A stretch of DNA of 56,227 bases from Clostridia bacterium. Lineage in GTDB: Bacteria > Bacillota > Clostridia > Oscillospirales > CAG-382. Made by a program: the position numbers and the translations under genes. The notes beneath the pieces were generated by a model. The model had not been told where the DNA came from and ran no database searches. It was given only the letters and a program-made list of their open reading frames with translations. The stretch is taken from the NCBI GenBank assembly GCA_017561145.1, contig JAFZDO010000018.1, positions 1-56,227 of the forward strand, in the 5' to 3' direction. Positions 21,901 through 27,576 of the stretch are shown piece by piece; position 1 is the first letter of the stretch; the number at the start of each line of letters is the position of its first letter.

Positions 21901-23491
21901 AGCTAAGGTTCTTACCGCATACGCTCCCGGCGTAGAAATTCCTGAACCCATTCCTACCTCCAAGGTAGTTAACGCATTCAACGTTGGCCACTACAGCGAA
22001 GGCTCTGAAGGCGCAAACGGCGCTTACATCTTCACCGATGCTGAAAAGTACGGCGACGGTAGCGGCTATGCTTGGTGGAGACAGGTAGCTCTCGCTCCTG
22101 TTGAAGGCGAAGAAGGTCTCTATAAGGCAGTTGCTATCACTGAAGGTAGCGGCGGCACCTCCGGCGGCCTTACCATTCCCGAAGGCGGCTTCATCTGGGT
22201 TGCATTTGAATGGCCCGAAGGAGCAGAAACCTCCGGTACTTACGCTCTCGGCGTAATGAACACACTCTCTGTTGGTTCCTATGTTGAATTCACCGGCATC
22301 GACCTCGAAAATTGCACTACTACCGCAGACGCAACTGCAGTTAAGAGCGATTACGTTGATCCCGATGCTCCTGTAAACGTAGCACTTGACAAGAAGTACG
22401 AAATTTCCGGTATCGGTAACCGTGAGTCTTACTACGGCAACATCACCGATGGTAGCGCAGTAATGAACCTCAACGGCGACAACCATAAGAACTGGTTCGG
22501 CTTCTACCACAATGGTGATAATCCCACCAACGCTCCCGACAAGGTTGGTTACTTCATCATCGACCTCGAAAAGGTATATGATATCGACACCATCAAGGTT
22601 GGTTTGATCCAGAACGTAAGTTGGGGTATTGCAGGTCCTGCAGGCGTTAAGGCTTACGGCTCGCTCGACGGCGAAACCTTTGAAGAAATCGGCACCTTCG
22701 AATTCTCTCTCGAAGACGGTGTTGGTATCTGGACCGAAATCGCTGCAGAAGCAAAAGCACAGTACGTTAAGATCGAAGTTACTCTCGCAGGCACCTTCGC
22801 ATTCGTAAACGAAGTTGAAGTATACGGCGAAGAAGTTCCTGAAGAACCCAAGCCCGAAATCTCCGGTTGGGGCGCAGGCGTTGAAGTTATGACCGACGGT
22901 TACACCGGTCTCGGCGAAATCACCGGTTATGAAAACAACAACGATAAGATCTACGGCTTCGGCAACAATCTCCTCGTTAAGGCTGAATACGACTTCACTA
23001 TCACCATCACCGAATCCAAGTTCGATGCAATCACCCTCTACGCTCTTGACTATGCAAACGGCGGCGTAATGCTTCCTGAATCCGTTAAGTTCGTTGTTGG
23101 CGACGAAACCTTCGACGCAGTTATCACTGCTAACGAAAACGGTATCGCTACCATCAAGGCTGAACTCGGCAAAGAAGTTACCGCTTCTGAAATCAAGGTT
23201 CTCGTAGTAATGGGCGAATCGCCTTACACCTTCGGTATCTTCAATATGTTTACCGAACTTACTGTTGACGTTGTTGAAACTAAGCCCACCGCTCTCCTCG
23301 GCGACGTAAACGGCAACGGCGAAATCGAAATGTACGACTACATCCTCGTTAAGCGTCAGATCATGAACACCATCGAGCTCACCGAAGAACAGATGGCAGT
23401 TGCTGACGTAAACGGCAATGGCGAAATCGAAATGTATGACTACATTCTCATCAAGCGCCACATCATGGGTACCTTCGTTATCGGCGAATAA
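15962..23491 (+). CDS. Giant secreted modular protein with C-terminal dockerin (2509 aa)
   Basis: Secreted protein with a signal peptide (residues 1-34, ending APAFAA) and a type I dockerin at 2445-2506: two calcium loops of the form DVNGNGEIEMYDYILVKR. No catalytic glycosidase, protease or cohesin module is visible. Discoidin (F5/8C)-like domains lie at about 40-235, 373-523, 536-727, 1479-1632 and 2139-2292. An unnamed domain (WWxHVAFAPV ... PEGGFIWxAW ... VDPDAP) is at about 238-370, 727-860, 1342-1475 and 1998-2135, with divergent copies near 1037-1195 and 1863-1995. A CBM9/DOMON-like segment is at 864-1036, a VMTDGYTGLGEITGYE domain at 1200-1340 and 2300-2440, and pre-peptidase-like domains at 1637-1862. 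It never uses TTA, CTA or TCA codons. The likely role is binding or scaffolding at the cell surface; that is inference. Confidence 0.85.
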   Translation: MEQKSMFKRLLSFVVIFTMLFSSFVILAAPAFAADEAADAGKYNAGLNIELSDNEQLLNIDDAAAIKLLTDGDWALNAEAWGGNTNGVVLVQNKNATQQNAWGQANFIWKFEDTPDPYNSIKFGFYSDVNSMIGYPTEEDVWFSNNGVDWVSGYSTADIGYGETIPDAMTKFDGEATPAGTVVGEIKLRNPQTYKYVKIEFYYPKSPFTEENGYTNGTAKPRWEFFGLTEVFDFDLVPTSTVVTDWNAHQYWEGRGGSNGSYAFNNAEDYAASSLTWWKHVAFAPVEGKENTYTIAGIREAGENPLLAFPEGGFVWCAWNDAGTGTPGKAALNLFGTMTEGDIYVLTGFDVAGEFVQNDATITKWVDPDAPANVALGSKYEIVGLTPSSSYPDTDNKELTDGARVNGKYGEPGWVGVILNGTTRAFDVVVTLGDGETVYDLSKIIVNAGAKGTTAGVTEPNFITYYSVDGEDWTEFGTYTATDNADIMSVNATMEVATPVAAKYIKVNVNRATGGNLMWLGEIEAYGVEAEEPAAKDKFTIVLGDGVKVLNSDVDSAIALLTDGNFALDAGAWGNNTSGVVAIQNPNPANVNSKTAADLIWEFGETPEAYNTIRFGIYSDANVMIGYPTEDDVYFSDDGVTWISGYSKLGYGETLLDTFATFEDNATAPGAIIGEIRLENPQTYRFVKISLQFPKSPFTVDNGYTSETAKPRWEFIGLTEAFEFDYVEPSSVITDFNVDEYWESRYGRGAGSFAFTTAEEYKVAWDNFITSSYTQVAFAPVADLENVYEVVVKGNSELTFPEGGFIWTAYNSAEAGSAAEAALNLFADMEAGDQYTFTGIDFEKGFGEKDAKVEKYVAPEEPAFEYPEGYTVVTGETGKWQSDEGDFDFGYKYEVVDDNLVIDVIVNDELVKAAADASTGNGVATNIRLWVNYGNAKWDRLYDGYFKGDEIALFSKDAAGTVGTEGTVAFADNVITFTLPLEELAGGKEQFQFTICVSNTDAEGKNNACLYAFCNTFAWSAWDAENTHTIVLPKEPVEEYFWEEGEYELDASGNWNPYFAWGYEFAIDSFNATEGACTAIFDNAESYVAKGPGKWTTQLVLAPVAGEEGVYELIKAYKTTGKNAQGNLDAGNIDFEGGKIVLSVQDSGTRPEKNDDGTLKFPNWEDRAASWGLINTIRARLTLNGNTLTVQDKPADPVISVWGSGATVDVMTDGYTGLGEITGYEGNNAKLYGFSNDVLFKAEYSFDVTVGYSAFDAITLYTLDYAGGGVMLPEAVKFVVNGTSYDAVITANENGIATIKAELGETVKASTVTVKVTMGASPYSFPIFNMFTELEVNKVEVTTSNVVTDFNPTSYKQSIGGANGAFIYDDADIYAACGNDWWIHVAFAPVADMDGYYEVVAVRAPTTGNYLAMPENGFIWMAWSSAGDTPETAGAYALAFMNDLETGDIVKFVGVDFANHTTEADAYAEVWVDPNAPVNVALGKDYEISGIGNRDSYYGNITDGSAVMNLNGDNHKNWFGFYHNGNNPTNAPDKLGYFIIDLEKVYDVESIRVGLIQNVGWGIAGPAGVKAYGSLDGETFEEIGTFEFSLVDGVGVWTEITAEAQAQYIKIEVTLGGTFAFVNEVEVYGKEAGPEVGTEENPAVIEILPGMRGYMGEGYATLKGGDEYYFTAIVPVDGNVNANFYVIDAEYNGYSVLYSLNGGELLDNYNFDNPGLDNLKAGDVITVYVKVADEAPEVELTAMISLDAVGSMSNPEEIEAGDIETVIAEGNYQGYTYEYVASADGIVTITMSDDNTGWLYSVSNVEAGIYGDMHYSDDDPIVKSESVEVKAGDVITISISTYGGASTAGTVKWTLAFEEPKPEVVELLVSHVNAYNWGTFESMIISGDGKTVEEVIGQKPQWWIVYTVENIDGKYVATNYYKNSEECYQVKVPTGGFLYYVFDANSAYAAADEGALLDYTFVLGSISLEGVTAIDTTVNAAKVLTAYAPGVEIPEPIPTSKVVNAFNVGHYSEGSEGANGAYIFTDAEKYGDGSGYAWWRQVALAPVEGEEGLYKAVAITEGSGGTSGGLTIPEGGFIWVAFEWPEGAETSGTYALGVMNTLSVGSYVEFTGIDLENCTTTADATAVKSDYVDPDAPVNVALDKKYEISGIGNRESYYGNITDGSAVMNLNGDNHKNWFGFYHNGDNPTNAPDKVGYFIIDLEKVYDIDTIKVGLIQNVSWGIAGPAGVKAYGSLDGETFEEIGTFEFSLEDGVGIWTEIAAEAKAQYVKIEVTLAGTFAFVNEVEVYGEEVPEEPKPEISGWGAGVEVMTDGYTGLGEITGYENNNDKIYGFGNNLLVKAEYDFTITITESKFDAITLYALDYANGGVMLPESVKFVVGDETFDAVITANENGIATIKAELGKEVTASEIKVLVVMGESPYTFGIFNMFTELTVDVVETKPTALLGDVNGNGEIEMYDYILVKRQIMNTIELTEEQMAVADVNGNGEIEMYDYILIKRHIMGTFVIGE
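20378..20855. repeat. Intragenic direct repeat, copy 1 (discoidin-like domain)
   Basis: This stretch is nearly identical to 22358-22835, with a constant offset of 1980 nt (660 codons) and no gaps. It encodes the NVALGKDYEISGIGNRDSYY domain. Differences are scattered single bases. Confidence 0.85.
22358..22835. repeat. Intragenic direct repeat, copy 2 (discoidin-like domain)
   Basis: Second copy of the 20378-20855 repeat. Flanking domains are also paired between the two regions but have diverged much further. Short-read assemblies could collapse this pair. Confidence 0.85.
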
Positions 23492-23530
23492 TTAATTATT
23501 CGACAAACGAAACCTGACTGAATAAGAAAT

Positions 23531-23569
23531 GCCTCCTGCCCTCGGGCAGGAGGCTTCTTTTTTCTTTTT
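23531..23569 (+). terminator. Terminator of the giant dockerin gene
   Basis: GCCTCCTGCC (23531-23540) and GGCAGGAGGC (23545-23554) form a perfect 10-bp stem, followed by TTCTTTTTTC. Confidence 0.92.
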
Positions 23570-23635
23570 GTCTATGGGCTACGAAAAAGATATTTTTGCC
23601 GTTTTGTAATAAGCTTTCGAACTCAAACGCAAAAT

Positions 23636-23814
23636 CACGGCATAGCCGTGGATATCATCAATTCCGCAGGAATTGCATATCACCAACACGAAGTGTTGTA
23701 TATCATCAAGCCGCAGATAGATGCACGCTAAAGCGTGATGAGATACAGCCCCAAAGGGGCTGATGATATGCACCACGCTTCGCGCGGTGATGATATGCCA
23801 ATCCTTCGGATTGG
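23636..23814. repeat. Array of seven complete short hairpins with inverted ATATCAT / ATGATAT linkers
   Basis: Hairpins with three- or four-base loops: 23636-23650 (CACGGC/GCCGTG), 23660-23674 (AATTCC/GGAATT), 23684-23698 (CAACAC/GTGTTG), a degenerate unit near 23709-23716, 23724-23737 (CACGC/GCGTG), 23746-23762 (CAGCCCC/GGGGCTG), 23771-23789 (CACCACGC/GCGCGGTG) and 23798-23814 (CCAATCC/GGATTGG). Linkers on the left contain ATATCA(T); those on the right contain the reverse complement ATGATAT or ATGAGATA, so the array could also fold back on itself as one large branched stem. There is no gene here. Together with the flanking terminators and the tRNA it fills the 572-nt gap 23492-24063. Confidence 0.85.
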
Positions 23815-23816
23815 AT

Positions 23817-23850
23817 AAAAATAAGACAGTCAAAAGACTGTCTTATTTTT
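23817..23850 (-). terminator. Perfect 15-bp palindrome: terminator of tRNA-Leu
   Basis: AAAAATAAGACAGTC (23817-23831), AAAA loop, GACTGTCTTATTTTT (23836-23850). Read on the minus strand it directly abuts the tRNA CCA end and finishes in a T run. It could also terminate plus-strand read-through. Confidence 0.85.
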
Positions 23851-23932
23851 GGTGCGGATGACAGGACTTGAACCTGCACGCATATGCACCGGTTTCTAAG
23901 ACCGGCTCGTCTGCCAGTTCCGACACATCCGC
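23850..23932 (-). tRNA. tRNA-Leu (anticodon UAG), CCA encoded
   Basis: On the minus strand the acceptor arms GCGGATG (23932-23926) and CATCCGC (23860-23854) pair. The anticodon stem CCGGT/ACCGG encloses loop CTTAGAA, giving anticodon UAG. A class II variable arm (GCATATGC core) and T arm CAGG-TTCAAGT-CCTG are present. Discriminator A (23853) and CCA (23852-23850) are encoded, with the last A shared with the terminator palindrome. It reads CUA and probably other CUN codons; CUA itself is absent from the giant gene next door. Confidence 0.95.
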
Positions 23933-23948
23933 ATATAAGATTTGACTC

Positions 23949-23977
23949 ATTGTATCACACGCAAATTCAAAAGTCAA
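23949..23977 (-). promoter_or_regulatory. Promoter of tRNA-Leu
   Basis: On the minus strand: TTGACT (23977-23972), a 17-nt spacer, TACAAT (23954-23949), with a TGA extended -10. It lies 16 nt before the tRNA 5' end. Confidence 0.85.
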
Positions 23978-24005
23978 TATCGTCGCGTCAAATTGGGAAA
24001 ACCTC

Positions 24006-24034
24006 TTGCAAGTGAGCGGCTTTTGGAGTACAAT
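24006..24034 (+). promoter_or_regulatory. Promoter of pepT
   Basis: TTGCAA (24006-24011), a 17-nt spacer, TACAAT (24029-24034). The pepT start is 29 nt downstream. Confidence 0.75.
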
Positions 24035-24063
24035 AAAGAAAACGCGAAAAATGGAGTATATAT

Positions 24064-25269
24064 ATGAAAGTTAGTGAAAGATTTTTAAAATACGTATCTT
24101 TTGGCACGACCTCGGACGAATCGTCCGATACCTGTCCGTCGAGCGCGTGTCAGCTCGTTTTGGGCAATTTTCTCGCGGACGAATTGAAATCGATCGGTCT
24201 TAGTGAGGTCGGCATTGACGAAAACGGCTACGTTTACGGCGTTCTTCCCGCAAGCGCAGGCAGAGAAAACGACCCGTCGATCGGATTTATCGCTCATATG
24301 GATACAAGCGACGGCGCGTGCGGCGACAATATCAAGCCGCAAATCGTTAAATACGAAGGCGGCGATATTAAGCTTAACGATGTAGAAAGCATCCGTCTTG
24401 CGGATTTTCCCTTCCTTCAAAAATATATCGGCGGCGAGATAATAACCACCGACGGCACAACGCTTTTGGGCGCTGACGATAAGGCGGGCATAGCCGAAAT
24501 ATTTACCGCGCTCGAATATTTGGTCGAGCATCCCGAAATCAAGCACGGAAGGATCCCCGTTTGCATCACTCCCGATGAAGAGATCGGACGCGGCGCCGAC
24601 CGATTCGACCTTAAGCGCTTCAACGCCGATTGGGCATATACAATCGACGGCGGCGAGCTTGGCGAGATCGAATATGAAAACTTCAATGCCGCTTCGGCTC
24701 ATATCGTCATCCACGGCGTGAATATCCACCCCGGCAGTGCGAAGAATAAGATGAAAAACGCGCTTCTTATCGCAGGTGACGTTATTAAAATGTTCCCCGA
24801 TGCCGAAACTCCTGCGCATACCGAGGGTTACGAGGGCTTTTATCACCTCTGCAGTGTTCACGGCGACGAAACGACCGCTACGTTGAAATATATCATCCGC
24901 GACCACGATCGAAGCAAGTTCGAATCGCGCAAGGTGTTCGTTACCAACCTCGTTAACTATTTAAACGGCGTTTACGGCGAGGGTACGGTTGAATTGACGC
25001 TCCGCGACAGCTACTACAATATGCGCGAAAAGATACTCCCGCACATGCACATTATCGATTCGGCGGTCGAAGCAATGAAAAAAGCAAACGTCGAGCCGAT
25101 GATCGTTGCCATCCGCGGCGGTACCGACGGCGCGCGCCTTTCCTTTGAGGGACTTCCTTGCCCGAATCTTTCGACAGGCGGCGCAAACTTCCATGGCGTT
25201 CACGAATTTATTCCTATTAATTCTATGGAAAAGATGGTTGAGATAATAGTTACGCTTATGCAGGGATAA
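24064..25269 (+). CDS. pepT: Peptidase T (tripeptide aminopeptidase)
   Basis: Cytoplasmic M20-family metallopeptidase that removes the N-terminal residue of tripeptides. Seen: first zinc histidine in IGFIAHMDTSD, bridging Asp in LLGADDKAGIAEI, catalytic Glu-Glu in TPDEEIGRGAD, zinc Asp in YTIDGGELGEIEYENF, and a late histidine region GGANFHGVHEFIP. The dimerisation domain lies between (about 205-310). Length is 401 residues, near the family's usual 410. GGAG precedes the ATG. It is a single-gene unit with its own promoter and a bidirectional terminator. Confidence 0.96.
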   Translation: MKVSERFLKYVSFGTTSDESSDTCPSSACQLVLGNFLADELKSIGLSEVGIDENGYVYGVLPASAGRENDPSIGFIAHMDTSDGACGDNIKPQIVKYEGGDIKLNDVESIRLADFPFLQKYIGGEIITTDGTTLLGADDKAGIAEIFTALEYLVEHPEIKHGRIPVCITPDEEIGRGADRFDLKRFNADWAYTIDGGELGEIEYENFNAASAHIVIHGVNIHPGSAKNKMKNALLIAGDVIKMFPDAETPAHTEGYEGFYHLCSVHGDETTATLKYIIRDHDRSKFESRKVFVTNLVNYLNGVYGEGTVELTLRDSYYNMREKILPHMHIIDSAVEAMKKANVEPMIVAIRGGTDGARLSFEGLPCPNLSTGGANFHGVHEFIPINSMEKMVEIIVTLMQG

Positions 25270-25280
25270 ATAGAGCGATA

Positions 25281-25308
25281 AAAAGGATTCCGAACGGAAT
25301 CCTTTTTT
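25281..25308. terminator. Bidirectional terminator between pepT and the acetyltransferase
   Basis: AAAAGGATTCCG (25281-25292) and CGGAATCCTTTT (25295-25306) form a near-perfect palindrome with A and T tails. Confidence 0.9.
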
Positions 25309-25309
25309 C

Positions 25310-25930
25310 TTATTCAAACCTATCCTTAATTTCTTTGTCACGGTGGTAGAATTGCTTGTCACGTTCGGTAATTTCGCGCATAACTCTGCAGGGGTTGCCA
25401 ACGGCGACGACGTTATCGGGGATATCCTTCGTGACGATGCTGCCCGCGCCGATAACGCTGTTTTCACCGATGATTACACCGGGGAGTATCACACTGCCTG
25501 CCCCTATCCACGCGTTGCGCTTGATGTGTACGGGGAGGTTATATTGCACTATCTTCTCACGCAGGGTCGGGTCGATGGGGTGGGTGCCGGTGCAAATGGT
25601 TACGTTAGGGGCAATCATAACGTAATCGTCGATATGAATTTCTCCGTCATCAACGAGAGTAAGGTTGAAATTCGCATAGACCGATTTGCCGATATGCACG
25701 TTCTTGCCCGCCCAATTTGCGTGAAAAGGCGTTTCGATATAGCTATCCTCGCCAAAGGAGGCAAACATTTCTTTTAAAAGAGAAAAACGTTTATCCATCT
25801 CGGAGGGCTTTATTGAATTATATTCGAACAGCATATCAAGGCGCTTTACCTGTTCTTCCATAAGAGTATCGTCGTTGCATTGGTAAAGCTCGCCGTTTTC
25901 CATCCTGCGTTTTATTTCATCGAGGTTCAT
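25310..25930 (-). CDS. Maltose/galactoside O-acetyltransferase family protein (LacA/Maa-like)
   Basis: Trimeric left-handed beta-helix acetyltransferase that uses acetyl-CoA on a sugar hydroxyl. The N-terminal helical Maa segment (RRMENGELYQCND) is followed by hexapeptide repeats, the FHANWAGKNVHIG entry strand, the catalytic histidine in CTGTHPIDP, and the C-terminal GSVILPGVIIGENSVIGAGS turns ending AVGNPCRVMREI. The frame opens at 25978, but AGGAG lies 9-10 nt before ATG 25930-25928 (MNLDEIK), giving 206 residues, close to LacA. It is convergent with pepT. The natural acceptor is unknown; nodulation protein L and serine acetyltransferase are less likely on motif grounds. Confidence 0.88.
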   Translation of the reverse strand: MNLDEIKRRMENGELYQCNDDTLMEEQVKRLDMLFEYNSIKPSEMDKRFSLLKEMFASFGEDSYIETPFHANWAGKNVHIGKSVYANFNLTLVDDGEIHIDDYVMIAPNVTICTGTHPIDPTLREKIVQYNLPVHIKRNAWIGAGSVILPGVIIGENSVIGAGSIVTKDIPDNVVAVGNPCRVMREITERDKQFYHRDKEIKDRFE

Positions 25931-25997
25931 AAAGAGTCGCTCCTGTAATTTTTTTGATATTTTACCATAATCGAGCATGATATTGCAATAATTACTA

Positions 25998-26026
25998 TTT
26001 CTTTTTTGCGAATAGTGTGATAAAAT
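25998..26026 (+). promoter_or_regulatory. Possible promoter of trmO (weak -35, extended -10)
   Basis: TAAAAT (26021-26026) is preceded by TGA. The -35 hexamer at a 17-nt spacing (TTTCTT) is poor. Confidence 0.4.
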
Positions 26027-26046
26027 GTCAAAGGTGAGGTGCTTTT

Positions 26047-26742
26047 ATGGACGAATATACAATAAAACCTATAGCATACATACATAACGACCTTAAAACA
26101 AAATTCGGTGTGCCGAGGCAGAGCGGATTGGCGAATTCGCTCCTTTCGGAAATCGTTTTCACGCCCGAATACCGCGTTTCGGATGCTTTAAGGGGAATGA
26201 GCGATTTTTCGCATATATGGCTTATCTGGAGCTTTTCGGAAGCGCGCAGAAGCGATTGGTCGCCCACGGTGCGTCCGCCGAGATTGGGCGGTAACGAGCG
26301 TGTCGGAGTTTTCGCAACACGTTCTCCGTACAGACCCAACAGCCTTGCACTTTCCTGCGTGAAATTGGTGCGTATCGAGCACCGCGACGGCTTGGGCGAC
26401 GTTATTACCGTTTCGGGCGCCGACCTTATGAACGGTACGCCGATATATGACATAAAGCCCTATTTGCCCTATGCCGATTCGATCGAAGACGCAATCGGCG
26501 GCTTTGCGCCCGACGGCGGAAAAACGCTTGAGGTTATCGATGAAGGCGGGGAATTGAACAAGCTTACGCCCGAAAAAAGCAATGCCCTTACCGAGCTTCT
26601 CTCCCGCGATCCGCGTCCGCAATACCACGACGATAATGAGCGCGTTTACGGAATGGAATACGGTGATTATGAAATTAAATTCCGCGTAGATGGCAAAGAA
26701 TTATTTATTTCTTCTATAGAAAAACAAACGAAAAAGAGGTAA
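26047..26742 (+). CDS. trmO: tRNA (N6-threonylcarbamoyladenosine-37-N6)-methyltransferase TrmO
   Basis: SAM-dependent methylation of t6A37 in certain tRNAs. The UPF0066/TsaA domain occupies residues 1-145: IKPIAYIHND at the start, FGVPRQSGLA, SHIWLIWSFSE, RPPRLGGNERVGVFATRSP (the family signature), RPNSLALSCVKL, and GADLMNGTPIYDIKPYLPYAD. The C-terminal part (about 165-225) matches the longer bacterial form. AGGTGAGG precedes the ATG. The first zinc-ribbon gene starts 6 nt after the stop, so they may share a transcript. Confidence 0.93.
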   Translation: MDEYTIKPIAYIHNDLKTKFGVPRQSGLANSLLSEIVFTPEYRVSDALRGMSDFSHIWLIWSFSEARRSDWSPTVRPPRLGGNERVGVFATRSPYRPNSLALSCVKLVRIEHRDGLGDVITVSGADLMNGTPIYDIKPYLPYADSIEDAIGGFAPDGGKTLEVIDEGGELNKLTPEKSNALTELLSRDPRPQYHDDNERVYGMEYGDYEIKFRVDGKELFISSIEKQTKKR

Positions 26743-26747
26743 AAAGC

Positions 26748-27521
26748 ATGCCCAGATATCATAATGAATTCAAATTCAGCAACCCTATCCACCCTCAGCT
26801 TTTTGCGGACATTCATCAATATATGCTCAGCGAGGGATATGAATACCGTAATTTCGAAGGCGAAAACGTTTATAAAAAGGGTAAAGGCTTTTCGTTAGGC
26901 CCGACTTTCCTTAAAATTATGGCGGATCAAGACCGTATAGTCGTCGAAGCGTGGATAAAGTTTGCCGTTGTCCCCGGTGTTTATGCCGGTGAAATGGGAA
27001 TCGACGGAGTGTTTGGCGCAGTGCCCAAGAGCATGCTTTCCGGACGCGTTCGCAACGTTGAGCTTATGATAACAAACAACGGCGGTGTTGCAACCGGCGC
27101 GACAGCACCTGCCCCCGGCGCCGCTCCCCAACCGCAACAGCAGACTTACGCGCAACCTCCCGTGCAACCCCAACCTCCTGTACAGCCGCAACCCACGCCC
27201 GTTGAACCTCAACAGGTACCGGTTGAACCCCAACCTGCACCTATCGAACCCCAACCTGCGTCTATTGAACCCCAACCTGCACCTATCGAACCCCAACCTG
27301 CACCTATCGAACCCCAGCCTGCACCTATCGAACCTCAACCCACACCTATTGAACCCCAGCCCGCACCTATTGAACCCCAGCCCGCACCTATTGAACCCCA
27401 ACCTGCGCCCGTTGAACCCCAGCCTCAACAAAAACGCGAGCACATCTTCTGCACCAGATGCGGCAACAAGATGCCGATAAGCGCATCCTTCTGCACAAGT
27501 TGCGGAAATAAGCTTAAATAA
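26748..27521 (+). CDS. YHNEFKF-domain protein with PxPIEPQ repeat linker and C-terminal zinc ribbon, paralogue 1
   Basis: Unrecognised 257-residue protein with three parts. Residues 1-115 form a compact alpha/beta domain (PRYHNEFKFSNPIHPQLFADIHQY ... IVVEAWIKFAVVPG). Residues 120-228 are a Pro/Gln-rich linker with eleven tandem heptapeptides of the form APIEPQP. The C-terminus is a zinc ribbon with paired CxxC knuckles (CTRCGNKM and CTSCGNKL). There is no signal or membrane segment. The neighbouring gene is a close paralogue with the same ends and a shorter linker, so the pair arose by tandem duplication. GAGG precedes the ATG. Zinc-ribbon ends of this type often mediate protein contacts; no function is claimed. 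Confidence 0.8.
   Translation: MPRYHNEFKFSNPIHPQLFADIHQYMLSEGYEYRNFEGENVYKKGKGFSLGPTFLKIMADQDRIVVEAWIKFAVVPGVYAGEMGIDGVFGAVPKSMLSGRVRNVELMITNNGGVATGATAPAPGAAPQPQQQTYAQPPVQPQPPVQPQPTPVEPQQVPVEPQPAPIEPQPASIEPQPAPIEPQPAPIEPQPAPIEPQPTPIEPQPAPIEPQPAPIEPQPAPVEPQPQQKREHIFCTRCGNKMPISASFCTSCGNKLK
27195..27425. repeat. 21-bp coding minisatellite, 11 units
   Basis: Eleven in-frame 21-bp units (231 nt) encode (A/T/V)(P/S)(I/V)EPQ(P/Q). The paralogue has only two units at 28051-28092. Variation between units is mostly synonymous or Ile/Val. Confidence 0.9.
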
Positions 27522-27576
27522 CCGAAAAACTATTTATTGTTTCGATTAAAAAACAAATTGAAAAGAGGCGAAAAGC

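Noticed and set aside
15818..23461. A 2547-codon open frame on the minus strand
   Set aside because: It is in codon register with the giant dockerin gene and exists because that gene lacks TTA, CTA and TCA. It has no ribosome site or domain, and its product is a Val/Cys/Asn-rich artefact.
23636..23814. CRISPR array
   Set aside because: Repeats are 8-10 nt linkers, the units between are palindromes of unequal length, and no cas genes are near.
23850..23932. tRNA as an integration site for a mobile element
   Set aside because: No integrase, no duplicated tRNA 3' end and no phage genes were found nearby.
27195..27425. CRISPR or IS-related repeat
   Set aside because: It is a 21-bp in-frame coding minisatellite without spacers.
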